The translations under genes were made by a program, and so were the position numbers. This document shows positions 35,641 through 37,383 of a stretch of DNA of 37,383 nucleotides, one piece after another (position 1 is the stretch's first letter; every line of letters starts with the position of its first letter). Origin of the DNA: Botryococcus braunii (Eukaryota > Chlorophyta > Trebouxiophyceae); contig KV908553.1 of assembly GCA_002005505.1 (NCBI GenBank), forward strand, positions 170,332-207,714, given 5' to 3'. Below the pieces are notes generated by a model. That model was not told where the DNA came from, made no database searches, and was given only the letters and a program-made list of their open reading frames with translations.

Positions 35641-35879
35641 AGACAACCATTACCTTGTACTTCATATGCGTGCATGGGGAGATCCCGTACAGTTCTCTCT
35701 GGTTTTCATATATACTTAGATGAACGCGTACATTCTATAATTGGCCGCTCTGCGTCGCATTTAAGACGAGAACTTCACGCATTGTAATCAGTCGCTATCT
35801 TCGTCTTCATGAACGGATCTCTTTGCCTCAGTCAAATACTCTTCCGCTGATTGCCATAACAGTTTGTGTTCATGCTCAT
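35641..35879. other. Second insertion within the copia RNase H region
   Basis: About 240 bp that does not continue the RNase H frame; the domain resumes at about 35880. No terminal repeats were recognised. Confidence 0.5.
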
Positions 35880-36253
35880 CGGGGGAGCTGTTTCCTGGGG
35901 AAGCAAATAGCAGCAATCAGTGGCAACGTCCACCGGTGAAGCTGAATTTATTGCGGCAAGTCACGCAATAAAGGAAGGTGTGTGGCTAGGCAGCTTGTTG
36001 GAAGAGCTAGGTCAGTCAGTGTCTGGGGTGGAGTTGCGGATGGATAACATGGGCTGCATCTCAAATTTGCAGAATCATGTGCTGTCCAAATACACCAAAC
36101 ACATCAGTGTTTGCTACCACCAGGCAGAAGGTAGCATGGGGTCAGATTACTCCGGTGTATGTGAACACCGAGGATAATGTGGCTGATATCTTCACAAAGC
36201 CTCTGTGCAGTCCATCTTTCTTGAAGCATCGTGATAGCTTCAGAATTGGATGA
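35880..36253 (+). pseudogene. Copia RNase H fragment, C-terminal part
   Basis: Includes GAVSWGS, STGEAEFIAASHAIKEGVWL, SKYTKHISVCYH and VYVNTEDNVADIFTKPL, ending in TGA at 36251-36253. There are two frame disruptions: one near 35905 and one near 36135. Confidence 0.9.
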
Positions 36254-36306
36254 GAGTGAACCAACGTTGACACTTGTGGCTATGGCTTTAGAGCCTTAGG
36301 GTGTTA

Positions 36307-37050
36307 AGTGGGAGATTGGTAAGATGGCGTAAGACAAAAATTGGAGGATGAACTCAACATGTTGAACTTAGTCATGTGTGTGTCTAAAAGGGGAAGAATT
36401 GTTGTGTAAACTGATGAGCCGTAAGGTACGTGTGTACGTTTGGATACGTACTAAACGTTCATGTTTACAGGTACAGTTTTAGACACGTCACATGATATGA
36501 ACATAGACAACCTGTAAAGTACAAGGCACAACGAAACGCCTGCATAAGCGTTTCAGGGACAGTGATGAAGGTGTACTGGGACAGTCATTTAGGGACCTAC
36601 ACGTCAGTACAAGTCCTGGACAGTTGCAAGTGAGCATCGAGTTAGAGACTCCATCGAGTGTGTACCCTAGCCAGGTGTTAAGATCATTTAGGAATTAATT
36701 AAGATGTAAGACTGGTGACCACATCAGGTGTGGACTGCATAGTCACTTCATGTGACTATAAAGTACGAATAGGAGCGGCACGTGAGCGGTGTACCGTTAC
36801 TGACAGTTGCAATCGAGCCGCATAGGAAACGAGATCGTGGTAGAGCTTGGCAGATGTAGTGTTGGGATGTAATTAGAGTCAGACGGAGACGGAAAGGCAG
36901 ATTCGATTATTACATTCGCTGATCTTGAAGTCTCTTCGAAGTCTCTTATATGCACGTTGCTGAGCCGTCAAGACCAACCCGCTGAAGTAACGCTCGGTAA
37001 CGAGATATCAAATGACGATCGCACTGACCTTCGATTGTACCGCCGCTGCT
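36307..37050 (+). mobile_element. Probable copia polypurine tract and 3' LTR
   Basis: Two candidate polypurine tracts follow the pol stop: AGTGGGAGAT (36307-36316, then TGGTAAG) and AAAAGGGGAAGAA (36387-36399, then TGTTGTG). Either could mark the LTR start. A TATA-like CTATAAAG lies near 36757. The far end of the LTR and any target duplication were not found, and no 5' LTR is visible. Confidence 0.5.
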
Positions 37051-37183
37051 CGGAACGCGACCTCGAGCGCGGTTACAGCAGACTTCAGAGGTGGAAATAA
37101 TCATCTTGGGGCTCCAAGCTCGTGTACATTCAACCAATGTTCTTTGAGTATGTGAAGCATGCACTGTGGAGTAAGAACATTGG

Positions 37184-37286
37184 TAAGCGCGCGCGACGCG
37201 CGCGCGCGCGTGTGTGTGTGTGTGTGGGGTTGTGTGTGTGTGTGTGTGTGATGTGTGTGTGAGTGTGTGGTGTGTGTGTGTGTGTG

Positions 37287-37353
<67 letters not shown>

Positions 37354-37364
37354 TGTGTGTGTAT
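37184..37364 (+). repeat. (CG)n-(TG)n microsatellite near right edge
   Basis: Alternating GC from about 37186, then about 155 bp of TG with interruptions such as TGGGGTTG and TGATG, ending 19 bp before the window end. Confidence 0.97.
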
Positions 37365-37383
37365 CTATGATTTTGTTACAATT

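Overview
This is nuclear DNA of a eukaryote with many introns, from the green plant lineage. The evidence is a plastid-type cytochrome P450 of the plant/algal CYP97B group, a plant-like ERGIC3/ERV46 cargo receptor, a class I ubiquitin-conjugating enzyme (E2), and Ty1/copia debris. Introns are long and full of (TG)n, (TC)n, poly-C/poly-A and minisatellites. That fits a large repeat-rich genome such as a charophyte alga (Chara-like), but the species is my guess and is not shown by the sequence.

Layout. 1-1230 (-): partial coiled-coil gene running off the left edge. 2605-8675 (+): complete nine-exon CYP97B gene, 632 aa. 8676-10870: 3' flank with a 71-bp minisatellite and a TC/TG tract, nothing coding recognised. 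10871-13409 (-): candidate exons of one or two unidentified genes around a 400-bp CA/GA tract. 14376-15656 (-): complete five-exon UBE2D/UBC8-type E2, 150 aa. 15657-16162: short divergent promoter with a G-box. 16163-22657 (+): complete eight-exon ERGIC3/ERV46 gene, 388 aa. 22658-28316: long gene-poor stretch with microsatellites, palindromes and weak repeats. 28317-32460 (-): an unannotated six-exon gene reconstructed from phase-compatible splice sites, 361 aa, family unknown, with paired CxxC motifs and hydrophobic segments. 33829-37050 (+): decayed copia element split by foldback insertions, with a probable 3' LTR. 37184-37364: TG tract near the right edge.

The genes are independent housekeeping or plastid functions (carotenoid/P450 chemistry, ER-Golgi cargo transport, ubiquitin transfer), so no pathway links them. 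The most distinctive property of the window is its introns. At least five hold tandem minisatellites, several lying close to a splice junction. In one, each of several consecutive ~70-bp units looks like a miniature intron (GT...AG), and the first unit starts exactly at the true donor site.
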